A DNA stretch of 64,000 nt from Hyaloscypha bicolor E (taxonomy: Eukaryota; Ascomycota; Leotiomycetes; Helotiales; Hyaloscyphaceae). A program made the translations under genes and the position numbers. The stretch covers positions 806,001 through 870,000 of the forward strand of contig NW_020194626.1 in the NCBI RefSeq assembly GCF_002865645.1. The letters are read 5' to 3'. The stretch's first letter is position 1, and each line of letters begins with the position of its first letter. Positions 23,316-34,007 of this stretch are shown here, in pieces. Under the pieces are notes generated by a model. The model saw only the letters and a list, made by a program, of their open reading frames with translations, had not been told where the DNA came from and did not search any database.

Positions 23316-23943
23316 TGAGTTTGACCCTCCGAACTGGAAGGGCATACTGAAGGGGGTTAAATATAGACTGTACGAGGTTGATACCCGAGGCTTTCACAGG
23401 CCTCTTTTATGGGGTTCGGAGTTGCTGGGGATGTGCTTTTTTTCTTTCGTGTATACGCTACGATGTGCTGGGGCAGCTATCTCCTGTTGATGCTTTGATT
23501 CCTGTTTTGCTTCGCTTTGTTGGTGTTTGACCGGCTGGGATTCTATTAGCGATCGCGATACTTCATGTCTTGTGAACTTAGCGAGGAGTACCGGTTCACA
23601 GTATCTTTTTACAGCAGCAATTATAACCTTAAAATGCATTGATCATGACACCGCTGCATCCCCTCGTTCTTCTCCGCCAACCCAATTTTACCGTTTCATG
23701 ATCGCTATAGATTCAACGCCGATATCACACTCTACCATTAGATGACGAAAGCAGTATAGTGACTGCACCTCTTGACTTGGGAAGTCCGCTCATTCCTTGT
23801 AATGAGTTCTATTTTCCTAGTGCGGGCGGCAACTAGCCACTTTTCTACTGTGTTCATTTTGATGATCCTTTCTAATCCTAACTTACAGTTGAGGGGGAAG
23901 GTATTTGCTGAATAGCTCCTGGAACACTCGGCAGCACTATCTC
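23316..23943. other. Convergent 3' intergenic region
   Basis: These 628 bp lie between the stops of two convergent genes (the 246-aa protein and LEO1). I see only 3' regions and no RNA gene. Confidence 0.45.
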
Positions 23944-25314
23944 TCACTCATCATCGTCATCCTCAATGATATTGCGTTTTCGTCCTCTGCCAACCGCAGG
24001 CTCGACAACAGGTGCTGCTGGAGCTTCATCGTCATCGAGGTCTGCTTCGGCATCGGCATCGGCATCACTCGTCTCCTCTGGCTTCGACAGCTTCAGCTTC
24101 TTGTGTTTTGGTTCATCCCTCTCGCTCTCTTCGTCCAGCATCTCCTCTTCGTCCTCATCATCATCTCCGCCTCCCTCCTCCAGGTCTTCGTCACTAGAAG
24201 CAAGGAAATCGTCCTCCTTGTCATATTCGTCTTCCCTGTTTCTACCGCCTCTCGGGAGATCATCGTCCGAATCATATTCTGGTCTATGTCTCCGCTGCTT
24301 GGCTGGCTTCCGGGCTGAGCCTGGTGCTCTCCGGCCGGACCGTCCTTCTAAGTCATCCACACTTAATCCACCGCGTCCACTTGTCGGTCCTCGCAGGCCA
24401 GCCTTTTCTGCTGCTGCTTCGCGACGACGTTGGGCTCTCATCCGTTCTTTCTCAGCCAATTCGGCTCGCTTCTTCTGTAGTTCGGGGTCTTGTGTGTTGG
24501 TAATAAGTTCAGGTCCATTCTTGTCGTCACCCTTATGGCCTCCGCGAGTTGCTGCAGCCAAGCTTCTCTGCAGCTTTTCAAGAGCATCATCCTCGACCTC
24601 CTTGTTGGGTCGAACAGTATACTCGTTCGTCATATGTCCAACCATAACGAGAAGCTGGGAAACAAGCGATGGTGTAGCCACATACGAGTGGGAGTCTTGA
24701 ACTTCCTGATAGGTTTTGTTATCTCGAGGAGGGGCAAGTGGTTTGGTTTGCAGCTCGTAATGTTGGTCTCCAACTGACAGTGTGGTACTTCCGTCACTCC
24801 ATCTGTACACAACGGTATTGCTCTCGAGCTTGCCAGTCGCAGGATCTTTGCGGTAGCGCATTGTGGAAGCTGCAACAGCACTAGCTGAAAAATTCGCGGA
24901 TTTCGTGTCGCTATGATGATCAGCAGCCGGGGGTTTGAATGTTTCTGGCTCGAAAATATGAGGTTCTATGCCAAGGAATTTTGGGAGTCGTAGGGAGTTC
25001 AACTTGGACTTTGTCAGCGTTATCCTGATGGAAAGGATATTCGATCTCACCTCTCCGTCGACTGGCTTTGGAACTGGATGTCTCCAGACGGTTGATTCTT
25101 GAATCTGAACGTCTCGTCCATCTCCATAATCTATCTCCTCAGCATCATCCCTAGGCGCTCGATCATTCCGTTCCTCATCATCTCCGGAGTCCAGCTCTCT
25201 GTCACTCAATTCTCGAACCCTTTCCGCAGGCTCCTCCTCATCATCATCGCCAAAGAGATCATCTTCAAGTTCTGCTGCATTGTCCATCACGTCTTCTTCT
25301 TCTGAGGAGGCCAT
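23944..25314 (-). CDS. LEO1: Paf1 complex subunit Leo1
   Basis: Leo1 is part of the Paf1 complex, which travels with RNA polymerase II and supports histone modification and elongation. The open frame of 456 residues has the family layout. An acidic N-terminus (EEEDVMDNAAELEDDLFGDDDEEE) is followed by the conserved core (TVWRHPVPKPVDG, LRLPKFLGIEPHIFEPETF, TMRYRKDPATGKLESNTV, VYRWSDGSTTLSVGDQHYEL). A charged C-terminal tail of Arg, Asp, Glu and Ser runs comes last. Residues VRSNILSIRITLTK sit inside the core without family counterpart and are flanked by GTGAGA and ACAAAG. An in-frame 42 bp intron at 25009-25050 is likely. Divergent from MOB2. Confidence 0.92.
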   Translation of the reverse strand: MASSEEEDVMDNAAELEDDLFGDDDEEEPAERVRELSDRELDSGDDEERNDRAPRDDAEEIDYGDGRDVQIQESTVWRHPVPKPVDGEVRSNILSIRITLTKSKLNSLRLPKFLGIEPHIFEPETFKPPAADHHSDTKSANFSASAVAASTMRYRKDPATGKLESNTVVYRWSDGSTTLSVGDQHYELQTKPLAPPRDNKTYQEVQDSHSYVATPSLVSQLLVMVGHMTNEYTVRPNKEVEDDALEKLQRSLAAATRGGHKGDDKNGPELITNTQDPELQKKRAELAEKERMRAQRRREAAAEKAGLRGPTSGRGGLSVDDLEGRSGRRAPGSARKPAKQRRHRPEYDSDDDLPRGGRNREDEYDKEDDFLASSDEDLEEGGGDDDEDEEEMLDEESERDEPKHKKLKLSKPEETSDADADAEADLDDDEAPAAPVVEPAVGRGRKRNIIEDDDDE

Positions 25315-25704
25315 GGTATGTATCGTGGAGGGTGGAAGAGCTGGCGAAGGATGTTCGTTGAATGGTTTGGATGAGGGAATTATTAAAGTCTCGCCGTTCT
25401 CTTGCGACAGCCCTGGGATGAATGTTCAAGCCAAATTCGAGGCAGTAAAATAAACAATAAAGTTCGATGCCGCTTTAGATGGTTTCTACTGCACTGTAGT
25501 ACCCTTAGGGCGGCCGCCAAGCTAGTGCACACCGGTATTCGTCCCAGATCCCCTATTCCTAAATCTATCATCAAACTTCCACCTCAGATCCTCTTCTCTA
25601 CAACAACACGCTTCCTCCCCGATACAATAACCATTAGCTCGGCTGTCCATTCACCACTCGTCGAGGAGCCGCTTAGGGCTCTGATCAGCTGACTGTCAGC
25701 CAGC
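25315..25704. promoter_or_regulatory. Bidirectional promoter region LEO1/MOB2
   Basis: These 390 bp separate the start codons of two divergent housekeeping genes, so both promoters lie here. No TATA box was obvious. Confidence 0.55.
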
Positions 25705-27457
25705 ATGTCGAACTTGTTCTCAGGGATGTAGGTATCTTTTTCTTGTCCACATTAAATTGGGGGATGGGAATTTGTTATTGGTGTTCACTGTAGTTGAATT
25801 CCTTGAAGCTACATTCTGGTTTACATTTAAAATGTGGCATCAGTGCAATACTACTTGGGCTAGTGGCTCAGCCGCGATTTCAAGCTGACGGTGACCTCTG
25901 ATCCGAGAGCTCTTCCAAAGCTATTCCTGCCCCTCACGCATTAGACACTCTCAACCGAGTGTATTCTACGTTTGATTGGCCTAGATCTTCCATCCCTCCC
26001 CTCAGCTTTGTACCAGTATTAGGTGTTCTCAAGCCTGCCCTTTGTTCTCTGTCTGGGAAACTAGATCGTTACTACAAGTTGCTGGATTTCTGACAACTGG
26101 ACGCCAACGATCTTTCTGAAGTCTCAGTCCTCTAAAATATTGTCGCAATGAACTTCTTTACTGTCATGTTTTCCCGGTGTTTTGCCGAGCTAGCTATCCT
26201 CCCCCCTCGTTTATGTATGCCACCTCGCCCGATCTCGGAACTTTTGCTAACGAACTCTTTTACAGCAGTGGACGCTTCCGCGGTGGTGGTAAGAACGGTG
26301 GTACCAAGAGTCCTGGACCGCCAAACGGAGCACAGCCAACATCACCTACAGGCACATTACAGAGCGGTTCATCGTCAACGAGCTTAGCACCCAGAATGCC
26401 CCCCTTGCCCAGCTCCCCGTCGCTTTCACAAACCCTATCAATGGATGACTCAACTGGAAGCCTTCCCAGCGGTGACGCTCTCTCCTTCTACAACCTTCCC
26501 CGCCCCAAGCCCATCTGGCTGAATGATTCCTACGCCAAGCACATCGTCAAAGGCAACTTCATGACATTGTCGGCTCGACCAAAGACCGTAGAGCAAGGTG
26601 AATGGATCGCACATCAAGGTGAATGCTTTAGATCGTTCTCTGTACTAGCCCTGCTAACACATTTTTTGCTCAGTCGTTGAGCATTATCGCAACCTCTGGA
26701 ACTTTGTACGCGTTATCCATGACAAGGACGAAGAGGGCACTTCGATCTGTAATTCTCAAACTTGTCCCCGCATGTCTGCTGGCGCGTAGGTCTCCTCCCG
26801 CAGCCCTTTCTGCTAATCGATCTAATTCCTTCTAGCAACCATTCGTTCACCTGGCTGAACGCCAGAAAAGAGCCTGTTGAGGTCCCCGCCCACGAGTACA
26901 TCTCTCTGATGCAAAGATGGATCTCCGGCAAGATCGACAACACTGCCATCTTCCCAACCGATCCAGCAGGTGTCTCATTCGCTTACAATACTGGCAATCC
27001 CGACATCGCTAGTGCTACCTATGCTTCTGGCGGACTGAACACACCAGGTTCCAATACGCCCATCCCAGCTGGACCAACTGCTTTGACCACATCACTTTCA
27101 CAACTTGCTGGCCCTGGCGATTGGGTTGGCAAGAGTAGCGGGTTCCCAGTCGATTTTGTGGAGGTCTGCCAAACAATCTTCCGTCAAATGTTCCGTGTTT
27201 ACGCTCATCTCTACTGGGCACACTTCATTGATCCGTTCTATCATCTCAGCCTTGAGAAGCCAATGAACAGTTGTTTCAGTCACTTTGTTCTCACTGCTAC
27301 TGAGATCGATATGCTGAAGCCTCACGAGTTGGAGCCAATGCAACCGTTGATTGATCTCTGGGCTGCGAACGGAACCTTCCCTAAGGAGTCAAAGGCGTAC
27401 GCTTGCGCAAATCTTAAAGCCGGCGAACGATTACTTTCTCTTGCTGGTGTCAACTGA
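25705..27457 (+). CDS. MOB2: Mob2-type kinase activator
   Basis: Mob2 binds and activates the NDR kinase of the morphogenesis (RAM/COT1) pathway controlling polar growth and septation. Exons 25705-25727, 26266-26618, 26674-26785 and 26836-27457 give 369 residues. The 23 bp first exon encodes MSNLFSG, and the junction MSNLFSGISGRFRGGGK matches fungal Mob2 N-termini. The Mob domain has FMTLSARPKTVEQGEWIAHQ, the zinc-binding Cys/His set (CNSQTCPRMSAG; HLYWAHF), VEVPAHEYISLMQRWI, and a Gly/Ser/Thr-rich insertion near residues 225-265 that is usual in filamentous fungi. Intron 1 is 538 bp, long for this genome, with GCTAAC near its end. Family secure; the first exon rests on N-terminal similarity. 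Confidence 0.9.
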
Positions 27458-27819
27458 ATACGGAGACTCAAGGGCTGGTTATTTATAAACTTGATGTTGA
27501 TGAGAATGAACAGGATGCTTTTCAGATCGCGCTGAGAGGGAACAGATTTCCTGAACTCTGTTTTCGGTGAAGTTTATTTGATTTTCCCGCGTGCATATGG
27601 AAGGAAGTTGATAGCATGAAACAGCGAGGAAATTTCCGGTTGGCGTTTCTGATTTCAATAAGAAGGTTCTTGCGCGTGCTAGAGGGCAAGGCTGGTTAAT
27701 TATGGAACGAAGAGAATAAAAGCCATTCATGCATTCATGCTATGGACTGCGGGTTTTAGTAAGCTATTTGAAGAAACATCATGATCCGTCTTCCATCCTC
27801 ACTTGCGTCGTTTCCTTCT
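27458..27819. other. Convergent 3' intergenic region
   Basis: These 362 bp lie between MOB2 and the convergent DUF3237 gene. Nothing beyond 3' regions was seen. Confidence 0.45.
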
Positions 27820-28796
27820 TCATTGAGCAGCCACCTCACTGATTTTATACCTGGATAACTTGAAGTTAGTATTACTTGGGTAAGAAAACTTCAATGCCCT
27901 AGACTCTGGGGGGTAGTGAAAGGAGAAGACTTTGAGTGGACACAAGTCACGAGATATCGAGACTGGGAAAACAAGCCGAACGTGATAACGTACTCAACAA
28001 CGGGAGGTTTGCCAGCCTCAATGATGAATCTTCCACTGGCAACATAAACCTTCTGCTCCATGAGCTTCAACTCATCACTTCCGGTTTCGAACAAGACATG
28101 GGTCACTAAAATAAAGGGGAGGTTTCAGACAGACAGGCTAGGTAATGTCCCAGAATACTTACGAACATCACCAAACTCCGTAGTCTTTGCGTCCTTGCTT
28201 CCAGTCAAGACAGCGGTTGGTCTGGGGCGGAGTCAGCACTTGGTCCATACAGATTGTTCCAAACGAACCGGAACATTGTCTGGAAGGAAATCATGAGACG
28301 GTCAGAGTTAGGAAAAAGGGACTTCTCCCCCAATACCTACCCTGGCTTCATCTCAATAATACCACTGTATTTGTAGCTGATGATGGCACCGCTTTTACTG
28401 TCCTTCAAGACGGAGTTAACGTCCAACCGAACGTGCTTGCCGCTGGGATCACCGCGAATGAAGTCCGATCCGTGAACAAAGGTGGCATCAACTTTGACGG
28501 GATAGCCTGGCTCAGAACGGAGGAAGCTGTTCTCGGAAATGAATGGGACAACTGTAAGTGGACCGCTCTTGGAGACGCTGCCAACTGAGAATGGTGGGTC
28601 GAGGACGATCTGTGTGAGTTTTAACAATCATCACGATGCAGAGCGTTCCATGTTCAAGCCTTTGCCGATTGAATGACGGGAAATGTTGGTATGCATTTGA
28701 ATCATAGTATGACTTGCCAGTGTGCCGAGGTGGCACGAGAAGGGATGCTCTTACATGGGTAGTGAAAGCGGGAATGAGCTTTGGGAAGCCAGACAT
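27820..28796 (-). CDS. DUF3237 family protein
   Basis: This small cytosolic beta-barrel-type protein belongs to a family found in bacteria and fungi with no firm biochemical role. Exons 28755-28796, 28341-28609, 28163-28221, 27994-28105 and 27820-27850 give 170 residues. Family signatures are DPPFSVGSVS at the N-terminus, DFIRGDPSGKHVRLDVNSVLK, ISYKYSGII, AKTTEFGDV, and the end GSDELKLMEQKVYVASGRFI followed by VVEYKISEV. All junctions restore the frame and family pattern. The last intron uses GTACGT and joins GA to G to give EYK. The intron at 28222-28340 belongs to a repeated intron group. Five exons in about 980 bp is intron-dense. Confidence 0.85.
28222..28340 (-). repeat. Introner-like element, group 3 (copy in DUF3237 gene)
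   Basis: This 119 bp intron starts, in gene orientation, GTAGGTATTGGGGGAGAA. It shares this start, GTCTCATGAT, an AGACAA block and TTTGGAACAATCT with the intron at 35206-35309, and TTGGGGGAGAA, CATGA and AGACAATGT with the intron at 58617-58733. The three hosts are unrelated genes. Confidence 0.88.
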
Positions 28797-29643
28797 CTTG
28801 AAAATCGGCTGTAGACTTGTTGGAGGCTGAATTGGGTGGATTGACGTTGAAGGGGAGTTGGCAGAATTGCGATGTTCAAAGACCGTGGTGAAAAAGAGGA
28901 GAAGGGGTGGTTGGTGGCAGGTTCGGTTACAATGCACCCGGAAGCGACTGTTCGGTGTAACTTCATCTTACCCCTCGCACCTTCCCGTATAACGCTATCG
29001 ACCCCACATGAACTGTGATTTGCGCCATTAGGCTTACGAGCGACATCCAGTGGCGGAATTGAAACATGAGAAATTAAGCTTGTAAAAGCTGAGCTGGTGC
29101 CTTGCCCTGGACACAAAAGCTGCGTCAATTTCCCATGTCCCAGGTCAAAGTAGAACACTGATGGAGGATATTCAAAACATGCGGCTTTTTCTGTCAAATG
29201 GCGAGGGTTCTGGCTTCCAATGTCCCAAGTCAAATTGGTCACTCGCAAGACTTCCCTAACAAAATTTCCCTCTGATTATCGTGTACTGAAATTGTGCTCA
29301 CTTGGAACAAATCGACAGCGTTGGAATGTCTGAGTTGTCTGAGTTTCTCTCCTTCCTGGCTAAGAAAAAAGTCCAAATTAACTAGGTCCATCTAAACATT
29401 CATACCGCTTTTCAGCTCACTCGACAGAGGTTTGATTCTGCTGCGTTTCCTACCGATTACCCGCTTTTGCGTCGATCATCTTTAACAATACCCACCGTGA
29501 GTATGCACAGGAGCTCAAACAGGTTGAAATCCATATTCACAAAGACCGCACTGTTTCATCTTCAACCATTCTCAGGTATCATTGACCGGTATTTTTGTGC
29601 CCTCAACGCCTATGCTTTGAGCAATAGCTACAACATTTAGATA
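28797..29643. other. Intergenic, ERB1 3' end to DUF3237 promoter
   Basis: These 847 bp have no supported gene. Two related stretches, CATGTCCCAGGTCAAAG near 29133 and ATGTCCCAAGTCAAATTGG near 29220, look like a diverged direct repeat. The minus-strand frame at 28751-29248 is an upstream shadow of the DUF3237 region. Confidence 0.45.
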
Positions 29644-32021
29644 TCACATCCATAATCGACAAGTACCATCTGCACCGGCACTCACAAGCCAGGGCTCCCT
29701 CGGATGCCAGTCTACGTCCATAACACCCAAAGCACTCTTGACCTTGTGCCCCTTCAGTACTTTGACTGGTACGATAGTGGCATTTTCCATCATATCACTG
29801 ACAACCTTGCCATGAAATATTTGCAGGCTCCCGTCGTCACTGGCGTCTGCAAAAAGGGGGAAACCTCCCTTGTGATATTTCACCGCACGAATAGCTTTCG
29901 AATGGAATCTCATAGTCTTATAAGGTCGTGTAGAAAGGTCAAGATCGTGCCAGAGTAGTCGTCGATCGTAGGATCCAACAATCAGATTATCTCCTCCAGG
30001 ATGTATATCAAAGGAAGAGATCCATCGAGCTCCAGGCTGGATAATTTTGACAAGTTCCTGCTTTTGAAGGTCATAGCTTCGAATCGTCCGCTGAGTAGCA
30101 ACGAAGAAAAGGGGCCTCGAAGGGTGAAACTGCACAGTTTGCGGTATGCCAGGTAATCGGCGGAAGGGAATTTGGGTGAGGTGTTTCGAGAGGGTGTGGA
30201 TTGCAACAGCGCTCTTTTGTGCTGTTGGAGAAACGGTTGAAAAGAAGTCTCCTCTTCGATGCCAGCTTATGACTTTGACAGTGGTTCGGACGGTGATCTT
30301 AATGAGAACACCTTCATCTTCAAGCCGCGATCCAGGCCGAGTCCATTTTGCTGCGGGGTCTTTCCTGGCTCCATTCGCTGTGAGAGCTTGTGTAGCATTC
30401 GTTGCATAGCCAAATCCTGCATCAAGTAATTCTCGACTGGAGGCATCTGTTTCTGGATCTGTGACTGGAGGCACCAGGAGGTAGATATCTTCGCCGGCTG
30501 CTGCGGATAGGATGACTGCATCCTTTCCTGGTCGCCATCTGACAATGTTGACGGCCTCACCATCGCCAATCTTTGCACTCCAGATTTGTCTGCCGGTCAA
30601 CAGCTCCCAGACACGGACAGTGCCGTCATCTCCACCGCTAGCCAGCCAGATTCCTGAGGGATCAATCGCCAAGCTCCTGGCACGGCCCTCGTGACCACGG
30701 AATAAGGTAGAGCAGACTGTTGGAAATGGTTTGAGCTCTTCAGGCCGAGGAAGTTTAGGGAGTAAGGATGCAGGATCGATGTTGAGTCTATTCTTGCGTA
30801 CTCGGGGTGCAAGATACAGGTCTAAGGAGCGTTCGAATCTTTCTTTGACAAACTTCTCGTAGCCTGGGACTTTCCGCAAGGAATCGTAACCAGTCGGTAA
30901 GTAATCCCTTTCTCTGTCTTCTGGGTCGGTTGATTCCCAAGTTTGCTTTTCTGCTTTTGTAGGGAGGTATTCAGGTGGTGGGTTATAACTTAAGTCATAA
31001 CCTGGCGGAAGCATTTTTGGAGCCGGAACATTCATGATGTTGTCTGGACGAGATTGTTCATCCTGCCAAATATCGTAGTGTATTTCTTCCTCCTGTTCCT
31101 CTTGCTCTTGAGGTGGCCTATACGGAAGTATTCTGCCTTCTCGTATGGCTCGCACAATCTTCATTATTCTCCTGGCTTCATGCTTTGAAGGAAGGAAGCG
31201 TCGTTTCGGTTCAGGCGCAGCACTTAAAGGCATGATCTCCTCAATTCCAGTGAAATATTCAACGGTAGCCTAATGGTGTTAGTGAAATCATAAAAGGTCC
31301 ACTGCATATGGCTTACAGGATATGGATCATAGCCCTCCTCCGGCAGCTCATTCGTTTGTATTCTTCGCAAAATCTCAAGCTCATCTTGGCTGAGATTGAG
31401 CGGCTTCCCTGTTGCTGGATCCGTAAGTCCAGTCCATCCGTTGGGGACATCAATGCTGTCCAACAACGCATCCAATGCTTCCCCCTTGGCAGGCCGCATT
31501 ATCTTCTTTCCATTGATATCATAGCCAATGTGTGGGTAAGAATCGTAGAACGTAAGGGGGATGTTGCCAATAGTGTTGGTAGTCCCTGGTGCATCTGAAT
31601 CATCCGAATCATACACCGGATCTATCTCACCGTACACATATCTCTCTCCACCATTGGCATCTGTGGTGATTGTGTAATTAGGCTTGTCTTCCTCTAGTGA
31701 TGACGGCGAGACCAATTCCGGAAGAAGGTTTGCCTTGGTGCCATTGCTCTTCTTCAGACCATCATTCGTTTCCTCTCCCTCGCTCTCGAGATCGTCAGAC
31801 GGGATTTCATCGCTATTAAGAGTCTCAATTTCGTCTAGTTCGTTGTCTTCCTCTTCTTCGTCCTCCGAGCCCTCGTCACTTCCATCGTCTGAATCCTCGC
31901 TTTGCGACAAAATGCCTTCCAGGAGTCCATCCCCAAACTCGGCCTCAGACTCAGCATCCGAGGTTTCAGGAACATCCCGAGTAACGGCCTTGCGCTTTCT
32001 GTCAATGGTGGTGGGCGCCAT
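29644..32021 (-). CDS. ERB1: Ribosome biogenesis protein Erb1 (Bop1)
   Basis: Erb1 is the scaffold of the Erb1-Nop7-Ytm1 (PeBoW) complex needed for 27S rRNA processing and 60S subunit maturation in the nucleolus. Exons 31317-32021 and 29644-31269 give 776 residues. An acidic N-terminus ([20 protein letters not shown]) leads into the BOP1NT domain ([59 protein letters not shown]). A C-terminal WD40 propeller ends [13 protein letters not shown]. The ATG at 32021 (ATAATGGCG) is the first in frame; the open frame extends 45 bp further only through a TTG. The intron is 47 bp. Very secure. Confidence 0.95.
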
Positions 32022-32265
32022 TATTGCTTCGAAGCTGTTGAAGGAGAGCTTTGAAGATTTTCCCAAAATATTTCTCGATGTGCTTAACCTTATCTCTTAT
32101 CTTAGCGCCATTTGGACGTGAAGGCTGGTTGAGCTGTGCCGCAGAAGTGTCACCTTGTTGCCTCACGCTGGCAGTGCCGTTCTCTACAGTAAACAATGCA
32201 TCTGACATCTCACGACCTTTGACTTACGGAATCTCGAACCCAAGTGCTGCGGTGCTCTTGTCGTG
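32022..32265. promoter_or_regulatory. Bidirectional promoter ERB1/Zn2Cys6 gene
   Basis: Only 244 bp separate the divergent start codons, so both promoters must lie within it. No TATA box is evident. Confidence 0.5.
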
Positions 32266-33660
32266 ATGCCTGAAAAGACGGAGACGGTGGTCAAGCACAG
32301 AGCCTGCGATGAGTGCAGTCAGGATCCATGTTTCTGATCGGGAGCAGGACCTCGATTACTGATCCAAATTCAGGAACTCGAAAGCTTGCGTGCTCGAAAG
32401 ACCCAGACGGATGCGAGCGGTGCAAAAAGGAGAAAATCGTGTGCCACTACTCGGAACAGAAACCGTACGCATATTTCAGAGTCCATGTTGCATGTCCCAA
32501 TAATATACGACGGAGTACTAACTCCAACATTGTCCAGTATGGGAAGGCCGAGGAAACGTCAGTTCATTGAATCAACAACTGACGATGTTGCCCCCGACCA
32601 AGTTGATCCCCTTGACTTAGGCCCTATTCCTTTCGGCGACGGTGACTTCGACTCCTATATGGACGGCATGCTAACGGAGCCTTATTTCACGAATCCATTG
32701 TCAGCTTTGACACTCCCGCCAGAGTCCACGATTCCTGGGCCAGTACCAACAGCTGAGAATGGACACGGTGCTTGGAGCTTTGGACACCAAGATATAATGG
32801 GAGTACCGCCGATCAACTTTGGAAACATTGATTTTGGGACCGTAGACCATACACCTCCTCTCGACCCAGCGCCGCAACTGTCTACGGACTCAAATGCAAC
32901 AGTCTCGAGTGAGAGTTCACCGCCCCAGTCTACTGGAGGCCCTGGCTGCAGTTGCTTGGCATCAATGTATTTATCATTGGCGTCGATGCAAGAGTTCCCC
33001 AGCGATATTGTTAAAGCCCTGAGAACTGTTCGATCCGCATGTGCAACAGCAGCTGCGACTATATGGTGTCAAAAATGCGGTACTGTTCTCCTTGACAACC
33101 CAACTCCTCCCATCGAGGCCTTCCAGAATGTTATGCTTCTTGGGACTATCTTACCCATCATCGCAAATGGCTACCAACAGCTTCTCCAAATGATAGACGA
33201 TGAGACGACTAGGGCAGAATCGCTTGGGCAAACGAAAACCTTCAGATTTCACGACTATGGTGGGCTGTGTGGCCAACAGGTCATTTCAGATAAAGTGGAT
33301 TGTGCTGAGACCGCCAAGCTCTCCCGTCCTGTTGAGATGCCTCCCCAACAGTGGCGGACTACCGTGAGAGCTTTATTGAGAGTGGACATATATGGCCATG
33401 AGCAAACAGGCTTTAAGCATAAAGGCTTGAAGGACTTGGTTGCTGAGATGGAAAACCGTCAGAGGACCCGTCATGAGATGTTGGACGCTCGTGCCGCTGT
33501 TCTAGGCACAGATTCTGTGGAGATGGGTCCGTTCGGTTCCGCCAAAGCTGGTGTTGGGGGACACGGCCACACAACATGTGCTCAAGGAGCACAACCTCAT
33601 GCATGTTTGCAGATCTTGCAGGTAGCTAAGTCTGCCATCGATAACCTCACCATTGCTTAA
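32266..33660 (+). CDS. Zn2Cys6 (C6) transcription factor
   Basis: This encodes a fungal-type DNA-binding regulator of 421 residues. Exons are 32266-32317, 32374-32464 and 32538-33660. Both introns fall inside the zinc cluster region. Splicing gives RACDECRTRKLACSKDPDGC then ERCKKEKIVCHYS, a complete six-cysteine binuclear cluster, followed by the basic KPMGRPRKR linker. The second intron has a TACTAAC branch motif. The C-terminal part (GGPGCSCLASMYLSLASMQEFP, CATAAATIWCQKCG, LLGTILPIIANGYQQLL) has conserved cysteines typical of AflR-like C6 proteins and lacks the long fungal TF middle-homology region. No metabolic cluster lies beside it, so its target is unknown. Confidence 0.88.
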
Positions 33661-34007
33661 GAGGATCAATTGTTGAGCTCAGCGACCCTACGAGCTCACC
33701 TCGGAGTGAGCAAAGACTGCGCACTGGAATTTCAACGTCCCAAGTGACGTTAGTCGTTTAGCCTTATATGGACTCGGAACGAGAAGACTTGAATGTCCTA
33801 GAACTCCAGGGACATTTGAAGACTTAGCCCTTAAATGTACGATAGGTCCAGGGAACCTTTGAAATGTTCAACTTGATGTGGGACATTGAAAAATGATCGT
33901 CGCTTTTCGTGTTCACTACGAGCCCGCATTGCTGCAAGATCGCCAGGACCTATCAAGACTTGGATTCCGGGTTAGCTTCAAAGTCTAGATTTCGTTCTAA
34001 TGACGAA
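33661..34007. other. Convergent 3' intergenic region with palindrome
   Basis: These 347 bp between convergent genes contain AATGTCC-N11-GGGACATT at about 33794-33818, resembling copies near 18356 and 36622. No gene seen. Confidence 0.45.

Noticed and set aside
23966..24700. 244-aa Ser-rich plus-strand frame
   Set aside because: It is the antisense mirror of the acidic, low-complexity C-terminus of LEO1.
32225..32262. Possible tRNA B-box (minus strand GGTTCGAGATTCC)
   Set aside because: No matching A-box or acceptor/T-stem pairing could be found around it.
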